Source of the DNA: Dokdonia sp. Dokd-P16 | GTDB lineage: Bacteria > Bacteroidota > Bacteroidia > Flavobacteriales > Flavobacteriaceae | Direction: 5' to 3' | DNA length: 64,000 bases | Assembly (NCBI RefSeq): GCF_003095655.1 | Contig: NZ_CP029151.1 | Span: 2,479,001-2,543,000 of the forward strand | Part shown: one piece after another, positions 43,503-51,965 of the stretch | Numbering within the stretch: the stretch's first letter is position 1 | Layout of the letters: each line of letters opens with the position of its first letter | Made by a program: the position numbers and the translations under genes | Notes under the pieces: generated by a model | Seen by the model: only the letters and a program-made list of their open reading frames with translations | What the model was told of the DNA's origin: nothing | Database searches by the model: none

Positions 43503-43526
43503 TCTTTTGAATATTAAAACCAACCT

Positions 43527-44540
43527 ATGTCTAAGTTATCTCGCGCTGAGAAAAAAGCTCTAAAAAAGAAACAGAACCAATTAGAAGTAAAGGACACCTG
43601 TATAAATTGTGAACAATTTATAGCGCTAGATCAAAGGTTTTGCTCACACTGTGGTGGTAAGCGTATTTACAATAAACTCACGTGGCGTAACTTACTAGAA
43701 GATTTCTTTGACAGGTTTTTCAATCTTGAAAATTCCTTTGTAAAAACATTTGTGGCGCTGTTTCGCCAGCCAGAAGACGTAATAGGTGGTTACATAAATG
43801 GAATGCGCAAGAAGTACCTTCCTGCTTTTAGTTACTTTGCGATTGCGATCACATTTACTAGTTTTTATTATTACTTACTTAAGGGTTGGTTTTGGGATAA
43901 CTATATGACTGCACAAAAGCTTGTTAATGATGAGTCTATATCCCAGACACAGCTAGAGCTACAAGAAAGTATTTCCACTCTTCTTATGGAGAATCAATCA
44001 CTATATATGTTTTTGATAATTCCTTTTTTTGCATTAATGTCTAAAATTGTCTTTTGGAATTATAAAAAATATAATCTAGTAGAGCACTTTGTAATCTATT
44101 TATATGTCTACAGTCACTTCTCTATGATAAGTGTTGTAATGCAAATTGCATTTATCTGGAGTCCTACTGTACTTAATATTCTAAGTGTAGTAGTATTTTT
44201 ATTAATGCTATTTTATACTGTTTACGTACTTAAAAGACTGTTTAAACTCACCATGACGAGTGTACTTGTAAAGACGCTCTTTTTCTTTTTAATATTTACA
44301 GTTTTTTCTTGTGTGTTGAGCTTGCCATTAGTTGCCCTAAGTTTTAAGTCTGCAATTAATGTGAATCAAAACGGTCAAAAAGAAATAGACGACAGCAATT
44401 TTATAGGTAAAATTTTGAAATTCAGCCAAGAACAGGCAGAGCAAAAAATAAAACAAGACTCCATAAAACAAGACAGCCTTAAACGTCTAGAGTATGAGCT
44501 GGAGATCACTCCAGATATGATTAAAAATAGACCTCAGTAG
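43527..44540 (+). CDS. DUF3667 zinc-ribbon membrane protein, copy 2
   Basis: 337 residues, a paralog of the gene before it: zinc ribbon CINCEQFIALDQRFCSHCGG at about 25-45, then WRNLLEDFFDRFFNLENSFV and the same sequence of membrane helices (NYKKYNLVEHFVIYLYVYSH matches NYKQYNFIEHIVIYLYTYSQ). Starts 24 bases after copy 1 and so looks like a tandem duplication. Charged tail (EQAEQKIKQDSIKQDSLKRL). Function unknown. Confidence 0.75.
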   Translation: MSKLSRAEKKALKKKQNQLEVKDTCINCEQFIALDQRFCSHCGGKRIYNKLTWRNLLEDFFDRFFNLENSFVKTFVALFRQPEDVIGGYINGMRKKYLPAFSYFAIAITFTSFYYYLLKGWFWDNYMTAQKLVNDESISQTQLELQESISTLLMENQSLYMFLIIPFFALMSKIVFWNYKKYNLVEHFVIYLYVYSHFSMISVVMQIAFIWSPTVLNILSVVVFLLMLFYTVYVLKRLFKLTMTSVLVKTLFFFLIFTVFSCVLSLPLVALSFKSAINVNQNGQKEIDDSNFIGKILKFSQEQAEQKIKQDSIKQDSLKRLEYELEITPDMIKNRPQ

Positions 44541-44544
44541 GAGT

Positions 44545-44562
44545 ACGCTTTCGCGAAAGCGT
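44545..44562. repeat. Dispersed palindrome, copy 12
   Basis: Full 18-mer starting 4 bases after the stop of DUF3667 copy 2. Confidence 0.9.
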
Positions 44563-44655
44563 AGTAAAAATACTTTTTCTCATAAATCTCTCTTAAACGA
44601 GCAATGATTGTTAGTATATATAAGGTACTTTGATAGACGCAGCATAAGATTATAT

Positions 44656-45774
44656 ATGAAACTACTTAAAAGAGAACTTACCAACAACGAAATCCTATTC
44701 TACGTAAGGCGTGCCTTGTGGATTCTCTTTGCGTGGATGCTGGTTGCAAATATTATTTTCCTTTATGACTACGCAACACTCGTATCTGCAGATGCGCTTA
44801 CGTCAGATTTTGATTTTGAAGTTTCCTTCAAGGCAAATCTACTAGTGTCAATAATGGCAGGTTTAATAGGAGGGATTTTTACCGTAAATATTATGGAGCT
44901 GTGGCTGCGTAAATATGCCTTCTGGAGAGCGCTTATTTACATAACATTACTCTATGTGATTATTGCGTTTATTGTAGGTACCGTAGGAGCATATTACTAT
45001 TATGCAGATTACCTAGGCTTACAACTTACAAGTGATTTGCTTTATGACCGCGTGATTTCCTTTTATACCGAGCACATATTTATTAAGAATTTTGTGGTGT
45101 GGTTGTTTATTGTCATTCTAACGCTCATCATCCTTATGATTAATGATAAGTATGGTCCAGGCGTTTTTCCAGATTACTTGATGGGGCGTTATTTTCATCC
45201 TAAAACTGAGACGCGTATTTTCATGTTTGCAGATATTAGAGACGCCACCAGAATTGCCGAAAAGCTGGGCGAACAAGAGTACTTCAATTTCTTAAAAGAC
45301 TTTTTTAATGATATCGCACCAGCTATTATGCAAACTAAGGGTGAAGTGTATCAATACGTAGGCGATGAGGTTGTCATCACCTGGAAGATGAAAAATGGTG
45401 TAAAAAATGCAAATGCCTTGCGCTGCTATTATCGTATGAAAAATACCATCTACAAGAAATCTGTAAAGTATTACAAGCGTTACAATGCTTTGCCAGATTT
45501 TAAAGTTGGCTTTCATTATGGCCAGGTGACTGTGGGGGAGCTGGGTAAAATAAAGAGAGATATCGCCTTTTCTGGAGATGTACTTAATACTACAGCTCGT
45601 ATCCAGAGCATGTGTAATGAGAAGGGTGTAGATATCCTTGCATCTAAGGCTTTTGCAAACATACTTCCTAAGTTGCCAGGCACTACACGAGTATTATCTA
45701 TGGGTGATGAGCTTCTTAAGGGTAAAAAGGAGGAAGTTTCGCTAGTGACTTTTGAGCAGGGTAATGTGATTTAA
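44656..45774 (+). CDS. Membrane-bound class III adenylate/guanylate cyclase
   Basis: 372 residues from the ATG at 44656 (MKLLKRELTNNEILFYVRRA). Four membrane helices in residues 20-175 (FAWMLVANIIFLYDY, LVSIMAGLIGGIFTVNI and two more). The catalytic domain is about 180-365: metal-binding Asp in IFMFADIRDATRIAEKL (near 191) and the second in YQYVGDEVVITW (near 235), then KVGFHYGQVTVGELG and DIAFSGDVLNTTARIQSMC. Both metal aspartates are kept, so it should be active; substrate (ATP or GTP) cannot be read with certainty. Close to cdaA, giving two cyclic-nucleotide enzymes within 4 kb. Confidence 0.88.
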   Translation: MKLLKRELTNNEILFYVRRALWILFAWMLVANIIFLYDYATLVSADALTSDFDFEVSFKANLLVSIMAGLIGGIFTVNIMELWLRKYAFWRALIYITLLYVIIAFIVGTVGAYYYYADYLGLQLTSDLLYDRVISFYTEHIFIKNFVVWLFIVILTLIILMINDKYGPGVFPDYLMGRYFHPKTETRIFMFADIRDATRIAEKLGEQEYFNFLKDFFNDIAPAIMQTKGEVYQYVGDEVVITWKMKNGVKNANALRCYYRMKNTIYKKSVKYYKRYNALPDFKVGFHYGQVTVGELGKIKRDIAFSGDVLNTTARIQSMCNEKGVDILASKAFANILPKLPGTTRVLSMGDELLKGKKEEVSLVTFEQGNVI

Positions 45775-45788
45775 TTATTACAGATTTT

Positions 45789-45806
45789 AGACGCTTTCGC
45801 GAAAAT
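45789..45806. repeat. Degenerate dispersed palindrome
   Basis: ACGCTTTCGCGAAAATGT near 45791: the left arm is intact and the right arm is mutated. Lies between the convergent cyclase and ABC exporter genes. Confidence 0.6.
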
Positions 45807-45831
45807 GTGCCCAGCGTATCAATAGTAACGT

Positions 45832-47598
45832 CTAGCTAGCTTCTGCTTGCATAAATTGTACTTCATACAGGTTACGATAATGTCCATCTACCTTAGCAAG
45901 AAGTTCTTTATGTGTTCCTTGCTCGATGATTTTACCTTTTTCCATCACAATAATCTGATCTGCTTTTTTAATAGTAGCAAGACGGTGAGCAATCACAATA
46001 GAGGTTCTTCCTTTAGTAATTTTATTAATCGCTTTTTGGATTAACTGCTCGCTGTGTGAGTCTACAGATGAAGTAGCTTCATCAAGAACAAGAATTGAAG
46101 GATTACTCACATATGCTCTTAAAAAAGCAATAAGCTGGCGCTGGCCGCTAGAAAGCATAGAGCCACGCTCTTTTACATTGTAGTGATAACCATTAGGAAG
46201 GCTAGAAATAAATTTATGAACGCCAATAGTCTTAGCACTTTCTATCACCGTTTCTTCAGAAATGTCAGGATTGTTAAGCGTGATATTGTTCAAGATAGTG
46301 TCGGCAAATAAGAATACGTCTTGTAATACGACAGCAATCTCATTTCTAAGATTGTTTAGTTTTATGTCTTTAATGTCTGTTCCGTCTAGTAATATCTTAC
46401 CGCTATCTATCTCATAAAACCTACTAAGCAAGTTAATGATAGTAGATTTTCCAGCTCCCGTAGATCCTACAATAGCAATGGTTTGTCCTGGTGCTGCGGT
46501 GAGTGATATTCCTTTGAGTACCTCTTCATTCTCTACATAAGAAAATCTTACGTCTTTAAAGTCTATTTTACCTTGTACGTTGTTAAGTTCTAAGGTTCCT
46601 ATGTCTTGTATAGAAGACTGTGTGTCTAAAATACCAAAAACACGATTTGCAGCAACCATTCCCATTTGTAAGGTGTTGAATTTATCTGCTATCTGTCTAA
46701 GTGGTGTAAAAAGCATCTGGATATAGCTTATAAATGCTGTTATTAATCCTATGGTGATAACATCACTTTGTGCAGCCTTAAGACCACCGTACCACACAAT
46801 AAGACCTATGGTGACAGAAGTACATATCTCTGCAATAGGGAAGAAGATGGAGTTATACCATACCGTCTTGTTCCACGCATCCATATGTTTTTTATTAATC
46901 GCTTGGAATTTTTTATGCTCTATAGCTTCACGGTTAAAAATCTGTACGATTTTCATCCCAGTCACGCGCTCTTGTACAAAAGTGTTGAGGTTTGCTACTT
47001 GCGTGCGTACTTCCTCAAAGGCTACTTTCATCGCTTTTTGAAATACACGTGTTGCATATAAAATCACCGGGAAAACAGCAAGAACAATGAGCGTAAGTCT
47101 CCAGCTCTCATAAAACATGAATGCAAGCACAACACTCATCTTCAATAAATCTGCAATAATCATAAAGAGACCTTGAGAGAAAATACTTGAGATGGTCTCA
47201 ATATCACCTACGGCCCTAGTTACTAATCTCCCCACTGCCGACTTGTCAAAATATTGCATCTTGAACGTAAGCATGTGGTCAAAGAGTTTTACTCTTATAT
47301 CCTTAATTACTTGTTGGCCTATCCAGTTAGAAAAATAAATAAATAGTAATTGAAAGAGAACTTCGCCAAAGAGTACAGCGGCCATGAGCCTCATATAAAA
47401 GAATAAGTCATCACTAGACCGTTGTGATATCCCTAAATCTATGGCGTTTTTAAGGAAATATGGGCGTAGTGCAGCACAAAGTGAGAGTACTACGGCAGCT
47501 ATAGCAGCTATATATAATCTACTGCGATACGGTGTCGTAAAAGCGAGTAGACGTTTAAATAATTGCGTATCAAAAGCTTTTCCTTTAGTCTCTGCCAT
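45832..47598 (-). CDS. ABC exporter, fused permease and ATPase (MsbA-like)
   Basis: 588 residues. Six membrane helices in residues 15-330, then the ATPase: Walker A GSTGAGKSTI near 379, signature LSSGQRQLIAFLRAY near 484, Walker B ILVLDEATSSVD near 505 and the H-loop IVIAHRL. A half-transporter that works as a homodimer or with a partner; MsbA-type members flip lipid A, others export drugs or peptides. The substrate is not shown. It overlaps truA by 14 bases. Confidence 0.9.
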   Translation of the reverse strand: MAETKGKAFDTQLFKRLLAFTTPYRSRLYIAAIAAVVLSLCAALRPYFLKNAIDLGISQRSSDDLFFYMRLMAAVLFGEVLFQLLFIYFSNWIGQQVIKDIRVKLFDHMLTFKMQYFDKSAVGRLVTRAVGDIETISSIFSQGLFMIIADLLKMSVVLAFMFYESWRLTLIVLAVFPVILYATRVFQKAMKVAFEEVRTQVANLNTFVQERVTGMKIVQIFNREAIEHKKFQAINKKHMDAWNKTVWYNSIFFPIAEICTSVTIGLIVWYGGLKAAQSDVITIGLITAFISYIQMLFTPLRQIADKFNTLQMGMVAANRVFGILDTQSSIQDIGTLELNNVQGKIDFKDVRFSYVENEEVLKGISLTAAPGQTIAIVGSTGAGKSTIINLLSRFYEIDSGKILLDGTDIKDIKLNNLRNEIAVVLQDVFLFADTILNNITLNNPDISEETVIESAKTIGVHKFISSLPNGYHYNVKERGSMLSSGQRQLIAFLRAYVSNPSILVLDEATSSVDSHSEQLIQKAINKITKGRTSIVIAHRLATIKKADQIIVMEKGKIIEQGTHKELLAKVDGHYRNLYEVQFMQAEAS

Positions 47599-48358
47599 GA
47601 TCTTTATAAATTGTTTCTGGGTATAAAATCTCTGTCAAGTATAAACCGCGTCCGGGAACTGATTTTCCAGCCTGTGATCTACTCTTGCCAGTTATTACTT
47701 CGTGCATCCATGCGATGTCTCTCTTTCCTTCGCCTATTTCTAGTAAAGTACCTACAATGGCTCGTACCATATTACGTAAAAATCTATTTGCCGTAATGTG
47801 AAAATGATACTCATCTTCTGTCTCTATCCACGTTGCACGTGTAATATCACAAAGATAGGTGTTCACGTCAGTATTTGATTTAGAAAAACACTCAAAATCA
47901 TTATAGTCAAGCAGTATCGCTGCCGCTTTATTCATGGCTTCAATATGCACTTCATTCCGTACTGTTGGGGCGTGATCTGATGTAAAAGGGTTTTTTTCTT
48001 TCCCTATGCGATACACATAAGATCTACTAGTGGCGTGAAAACGTGTATGTGCTTTGTCTGCCACTTGAAAAATGCGTTTAAAGGCTATATCTTTTGGTAA
48101 AAGACGATTGAATTTATGGATAAGTTTTTCTATGCTTTCTTGAGTAGTAAACTGCTCGCCATCCCAATCAAAATGCGCATACATCTGTGTTGCATGTACA
48201 CCAGCGTCAGTGCGTCCAGCACCCATGATTTGGACTGGTTTTCTCAAAATCATAGATAGTGCTTTCTCTATCGTTTCTTGCACGGTAACGGCATTAGGTT
48301 GACGCTGCCAGCCGTGGTAGTGTTTTCCAAAGTAAGAAAGCTCGATAAAATAACGCAC
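47585..48358 (-). CDS. truA: tRNA pseudouridine(38-40) synthase
   Basis: 257 residues from the GTG at 48358 (VRYFIELSYFGKHYHGWQRQ), the normal TruA beginning; the longer frame to 48403 would translate a copy of the dispersed palindrome (RFRES) and is not credible. Catalytic Asp in GAGRTDAGVHATQMYAHFD; also NRLLPKDIAFKRIF, RSYVYRIG and FLRNMVRAIVGTLLEIG. It converts uridines 38, 39 and 40 to pseudouridine in tRNA. It overlaps the ABC exporter gene by 14 bases. Confidence 0.94.
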   Translation of the reverse strand: MRYFIELSYFGKHYHGWQRQPNAVTVQETIEKALSMILRKPVQIMGAGRTDAGVHATQMYAHFDWDGEQFTTQESIEKLIHKFNRLLPKDIAFKRIFQVADKAHTRFHATSRSYVYRIGKEKNPFTSDHAPTVRNEVHIEAMNKAAAILLDYNDFECFSKSNTDVNTYLCDITRATWIETEDEYHFHITANRFLRNMVRAIVGTLLEIGEGKRDIAWMHEVITGKSRSQAGKSVPGRGLYLTEILYPETIYKDHGRD

Positions 48359-48383
48359 TGTGTTGTATTTTTGTGGCAAATAT

Positions 48384-48400
48384 ACGCTTTCGCGAAAGCG
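48384..48400. repeat. Dispersed palindrome, copy 13 (between divergent starts)
   Basis: ACGCTTTCGCGAAAGCG sits in the 49-base space between the truA start (48358) and the phosphodiesterase ATG (48408), so it lies within both promoter regions. Confidence 0.9.
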
Positions 48401-48407
48401 CACTCAA

Positions 48408-48899
48408 ATGAAAAAGATACTCCTACTAAGCGATACACATAGTTACATAGATGATCATATCTTGGGTCACGTAGATTGGGCAGATGAGGTCTGGCATGCA
48501 GGTGACATAGGTGACTTAAAAGTAACAGATGCTATAGTAAAACGGAAACCGCTACGAGCTGTTTTTGGAAATATAGATGATACAGAAGCACGACAAGAAT
48601 TCCCTCTCAATAACAGATTTGTATGTGAAGGAGTAGATGTTCTTATCACTCACATAGGTGGATATCCTGGGAGATATTCTCCAGCTATTAGAGATGAGAT
48701 TTATAGTAACCCGCCTAAGCTTTTTATTTGCGGGCATAGCCACATATTAAAGGTTATGCCAGATAAAAGAAGAGGCCTCCTACATATGAATCCCGGAGCG
48801 ATAGGTAAGCACGGTTTTCATAAAGTGCGCACTATGCTCAGATTTACGGTTCATTCAGGCAAGATTGAGAATCTTGAGGTGATTGAGGTGGCGCGGTAG
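48408..48899 (+). CDS. Metallophosphoesterase, YfcE/MJ0936 family
   Basis: 163 residues from the ATG at 48408 (MKKILLLSDTHSYIDDHILG). Metal motifs of the family: SDTHS, DWADEVWHAGDIGD, FGNID, DVLITHIGGYPG and FICGHSHILKVM, all intact. Members are phosphodiesterases acting on small substrates. Divergent from truA, with a palindrome copy between the two starts. Confidence 0.88.
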   Translation: MKKILLLSDTHSYIDDHILGHVDWADEVWHAGDIGDLKVTDAIVKRKPLRAVFGNIDDTEARQEFPLNNRFVCEGVDVLITHIGGYPGRYSPAIRDEIYSNPPKLFICGHSHILKVMPDKRRGLLHMNPGAIGKHGFHKVRTMLRFTVHSGKIENLEVIEVAR

Positions 48900-49006
48900 T
48901 TGTCGCTCTTAGTTATTGATAATCAGTTTGTAAGGCTTATAAGTTAAGCTTTGCATTACTTGAAGCTGACAATGTGGAGGTTTATAACATTTTCGCGCAA
49001 GCATAT

Positions 49007-49036
49007 TTGCCTTCCCACTAGTAAATAGTATCTTTG
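49007..49036 (+). promoter_or_regulatory. Promoter of the cyclophilin-FKBP gene
   Basis: TTG at 49007-49009, 19-base spacer, TATCTTTG at 49029-49036; exact consensus. A degenerate palindrome TTTTCGCGCAAGC lies just upstream (48989-49001). Confidence 0.82.
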
Positions 49037-49058
49037 CAGCTCATTAAAAATAAGGATA

Positions 49059-49991
49059 ATGAAAGACGGAATTTACGCAAAGATACATACGCCAAAAGGC
49101 GAAATTATTTTAAAATTAGAGCACGAGAAGACGCCAGGAACGGTAGGAAATTTTGTAGCGCTAGCAGAAGGAAACCTTGAGAACTCTCAAAGGCCTCAAG
49201 GAACTCCATATTACGATGGTTTGAAATTTCACCGTGTAATTCCTGATTTCATGATTCAAGGTGGTTGCCCACTAGGAACAGGAACTGGTGATGGAGGATA
49301 TAAATTTGATGATGAGATTCACCCAGACTTAAAGCACGATGCTCCAGGAAAACTTTCTATGGCAAATGCAGGTCCTGGAACAAACGGAACTCAGTTTTTT
49401 ATTACACACATCCCTACAGACTGGTTAGACGGTAAGCACACTGTTTTTGGAAACGTTGTAGAAGGACAAGAAGTTGTAAATGCAGTGGCGCAAGGTGATG
49501 AGATGACAAAAATCGAAATCATTAGAGTAGGAGCAGAGGCAGAAGCTTGGAACGCAGTTGAAGCTTTTAGAACTTTTGAAGGTTCAAGAACAAAACGTGT
49601 TGAAGAAGAAAAAGCTGCACAAGCTGCAGAAATCGAAGCGCTAGCAACTGGTTTTGAAACTACAGCTAGTGGACTACGCTACCAGATTATACAAAAAGGA
49701 ACTGGTGCAAAAGCAGAAAAAGGTAAAACAGTTTCTGTACACTATAAAGGAGCACTTCCTGATGGGACTGTGTTTGATAGCTCGTTTAAAAGAAACCAAC
49801 CTATTGACTTTCAATTAGGAGTAGGGCAAGTAATTCCAGGATGGGATGAAGGTATTTCTTTATTAAACGTAGGAGATAAAGCACGCTTAGTAATTCCTTC
49901 AGATTTAGGATACGGAAGCGCTGGTGCAGGTGGAGTAATTCCTCCAAATGCAACGCTTGTGTTTGACGTAGAGCTTGTTGCTGTAAAGTAA
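49059..49991 (+). CDS. Fused cyclophilin-FKBP peptidyl-prolyl isomerase
   Basis: 310 residues. Residues 1-165 are a cyclophilin: FHRVIPDFMIQGGCPLGTGTG, KLSMANAGPGTNGTQFFITH and WLDGKHTVFGNVVEG (the Arg, Phe and Gln of the active site are visible). A charged linker follows (165-205), then residues 205-310 are FKBP: GKTVSVHYKGALPDGTVFDS, GVGQVIPGWDEGISLLNVGD and SAGAGGVIPPNATLVFDVEL. Such dual immunophilins have been reported in Flavobacterium and some protists. No signal peptide. It catalyses cis-trans proline isomerisation in folding. Confidence 0.92.
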   Translation: MKDGIYAKIHTPKGEIILKLEHEKTPGTVGNFVALAEGNLENSQRPQGTPYYDGLKFHRVIPDFMIQGGCPLGTGTGDGGYKFDDEIHPDLKHDAPGKLSMANAGPGTNGTQFFITHIPTDWLDGKHTVFGNVVEGQEVVNAVAQGDEMTKIEIIRVGAEAEAWNAVEAFRTFEGSRTKRVEEEKAAQAAEIEALATGFETTASGLRYQIIQKGTGAKAEKGKTVSVHYKGALPDGTVFDSSFKRNQPIDFQLGVGQVIPGWDEGISLLNVGDKARLVIPSDLGYGSAGAGGVIPPNATLVFDVELVAVK

Positions 49992-50010
49992 TTAGTTTTT
50001 GATATATATT

Positions 50011-50045
50011 TAAAAAAGGTCTGACTTGCGTCAGATCTTTTTTTA
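50011..50045 (+). terminator. Terminator of the cyclophilin-FKBP gene
   Basis: AAAAAGGTCTGAC and GTCAGATCTTTTTT pair around TTGC with a T-run. Confidence 0.88.
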
Positions 50046-50098
50046 TGGAATTGAGTCAATAATGCTTTGTATCGCAAAGCTTTGCTATTTTTGATGAT

Positions 50099-50626
50099 AT
50101 GGAAACACTACAATATCCTATAGGAAAATTTCAAGCACCTGCGCAAATTACTCAAGAGCATCTCACAGCGTGGATTGATACTTTAGACCAATTACCAGCT
50201 AGACTACGAGCACTTACAAAGGATTTAAGTGACCAGCAGCTAGATACTCCTTACCGACCAGAAGGATGGACGGTAAGACAAGTGGTGCATCACCTAGCAG
50301 ATAGCCATCACAATAGTTATATACGTTTTAAATGGGCACTTACAGAAGATAATCCTGTGATTAAGGCGTATGATGAGAAGGCATGGACATTGCTGCCAGA
50401 TCTAGAAGCATCACCTATAGAATGGTCTTTGCGACATCTTGAGGTGATCCATCATAAACTGGTGCAATTACTCAAAGTAATGACAGAAGCACAGTACAAT
50501 AGAACTTTCACTCATCCAGATGGAAATAAAGTAGTAACCCTAGAAGAAAACCTAGGACACTACGCATGGCATAGTAACCATCACTATGCGCATATTGAAA
50601 ACTTAGTGAACAGGAGCAATTGGTAG
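50099..50626 (+). CDS. DinB-fold protein, YfiT/BstA type
   Basis: 175 residues. The three-histidine metal site is suggested by TVRQVVHHLADSHHNSYIRF (near 60-80) and HYAWHSNHHYAHIENLVNR at the end. EGWTVRQVVHHLADSH is the usual YfiT signature. In Bacillus-like bacteria such proteins transfer bacillithiol; the same activity here is an inference. Monocistronic, with its own terminator. Confidence 0.85.
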   Translation: METLQYPIGKFQAPAQITQEHLTAWIDTLDQLPARLRALTKDLSDQQLDTPYRPEGWTVRQVVHHLADSHHNSYIRFKWALTEDNPVIKAYDEKAWTLLPDLEASPIEWSLRHLEVIHHKLVQLLKVMTEAQYNRTFTHPDGNKVVTLEENLGHYAWHSNHHYAHIENLVNRSNW

Positions 50627-50642
50627 TGATATGTTTAACGCA

Positions 50643-50682
50643 TAAAAAAAGTCCCACATAGTTCACTATATGGGACTTTTAT
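50643..50682. terminator. Bidirectional terminator between the YfiT-type gene and fabH
   Basis: AAAAGTCCCATATAGT-like arms (AAAAAAAGTCCCACATAG and CTATATGGGACTTTT) with A/T-runs on both sides; convergent genes share it. Confidence 0.85.
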
Positions 50683-50709
50683 TTGACAGCAATGTCTAGT
50701 TACAAGTAA

Positions 50710-51717
50710 TTACCACTTTATAATGGAGCTAGCCCAAGTGAATCCACTTCCGAAAGCTGCAAGGACAACTGTGTCACCTTCTTTTATTTTTCCATTTTCC
50801 CAAGCTTCGGTAAGGGCAATTGGGATAGAAGCTGCGGTTGTGTTACCGTATTTCTGGATATTGTTGTACACTTTATCATCGCTCAACTTAAACTTTTTCT
50901 GCACAAACTGCGAGATACGTAAGTTAGCTTGATGAGGGATAAGCATGTCAATATCTGACACCTCTAGGTTATTCTTTTGTAAACCTTCCATAATTACTTC
51001 AGAGAAGCGTACTACGGCATTTTTAAATACAAACTGGCCGTTCATATAAGGATAGTAAGGTATATCCTCTTGCGGATTAGCCTCTATAAGCTCAGGAACC
51101 CATTGCTCTGTACTTGGCCCTTTAAGGGAAAGCTCTAGTGCATGCTCGCCTTCACTATGTAAGTGAGAAGAGAGAACACCTTTGCTATTGTCCTCTTCAC
51201 GAGAAAGTACCGCGGCACCTGCACCGTCACCAAATATGACAGACACACTACGGCCACGAGTAGTAAAGTCAAGACCTCCACTATGATTTTCTGAACCTAT
51301 GACAAGTACATTTTTATACATGCCAGATTTAATAAATTGATCTGCTGTTGCAAGGGCATATATAAAACCAGAACACTGGTTACGCACATCTAGTGCAGGA
51401 ACCGTCTCCATACCCATCAAGTGTTGTACTTGAACACCACATCCAGGGAAGTAATAGTCTGGACTAAGCGTTGCAAAAACAATCATGTCGATATCCTTGT
51501 TTGTCAAGCCTGCACGTTCTATTGCGATTTCGGCAGCTTTTACACCCATTTTGGCAGTAGAGTTGCCATCACCCTTTTTTATATGTCTTCTTTCTTTTAT
51601 ACCTGTACGTTCTTGGATCCATTCATCATTAGTATCCATCAGTTTTGATAGATCATCATTTGTTACGACGTTTTCGGGAACGTATTTACCAAGACCGGTA
51701 ATTTTAGAATTATACAT
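50710..51717 (-). CDS. fabH: 3-oxoacyl-ACP synthase III
   Basis: 335 residues. Catalytic Cys-His-Asn: DVRNQCSGFIYALATADQFI (Cys near 114), LIPHQANLRI (His near 262) and YGNTTAASIPIAL (Asn near 292). GSGFTWASSI at the end is typical. It condenses acyl-CoA with malonyl-ACP to start fatty acids. Flavobacteria often have several copies, so this could also be a specialised starter enzyme. A palindrome copy lies 42 bases upstream. Confidence 0.9.
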   Translation of the reverse strand: MYNSKITGLGKYVPENVVTNDDLSKLMDTNDEWIQERTGIKERRHIKKGDGNSTAKMGVKAAEIAIERAGLTNKDIDMIVFATLSPDYYFPGCGVQVQHLMGMETVPALDVRNQCSGFIYALATADQFIKSGMYKNVLVIGSENHSGGLDFTTRGRSVSVIFGDGAGAAVLSREEDNSKGVLSSHLHSEGEHALELSLKGPSTEQWVPELIEANPQEDIPYYPYMNGQFVFKNAVVRFSEVIMEGLQKNNLEVSDIDMLIPHQANLRISQFVQKKFKLSDDKVYNNIQKYGNTTAASIPIALTEAWENGKIKEGDTVVLAAFGSGFTWASSIIKW

Positions 51718-51758
51718 AGTGTGTGATGTGTGTTTGAAAGAGGGTTTTGTGAGTAGAT

Positions 51759-51776
51759 ACGCTTTCGCGAAAGCGT
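51759..51776. repeat. Dispersed palindrome, copy 14
   Basis: Full 18-mer upstream of fabH, in its presumed promoter or leader region. Confidence 0.9.
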
Positions 51777-51879
51777 ACTAATCAATTTCTCGGGTGTAAA
51801 GATACTTTTTTACACGGCGGAGATAAAGCGTAAATGTGTCAATTGCTATGCACGCATAGTTTAATGACATGAGGACATA

Positions 51880-51913
51880 AAAAAGAGCGCCCGACTAAAA
51901 GCGCTCTTTTAAA
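51880..51913 (-). terminator. Terminator of the AarF-type kinase gene
   Basis: AAAAGAGCGC and GCGCTCTTTT pair around a 10-base loop; T-run on the minus strand, about 55 bases past the kinase stop. Confidence 0.8.
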
Positions 51914-51965
51914 AAACAACCTAACCAATAAAGTACCACAAAGATTGCGGTACACTTATTACCAT

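Noticed and set aside
48359-48403. N-terminal extension of TruA to 48403
   Set aside because: It translates the palindrome and lacks similarity to the TruA start; the GTG at 48358 fits the family.
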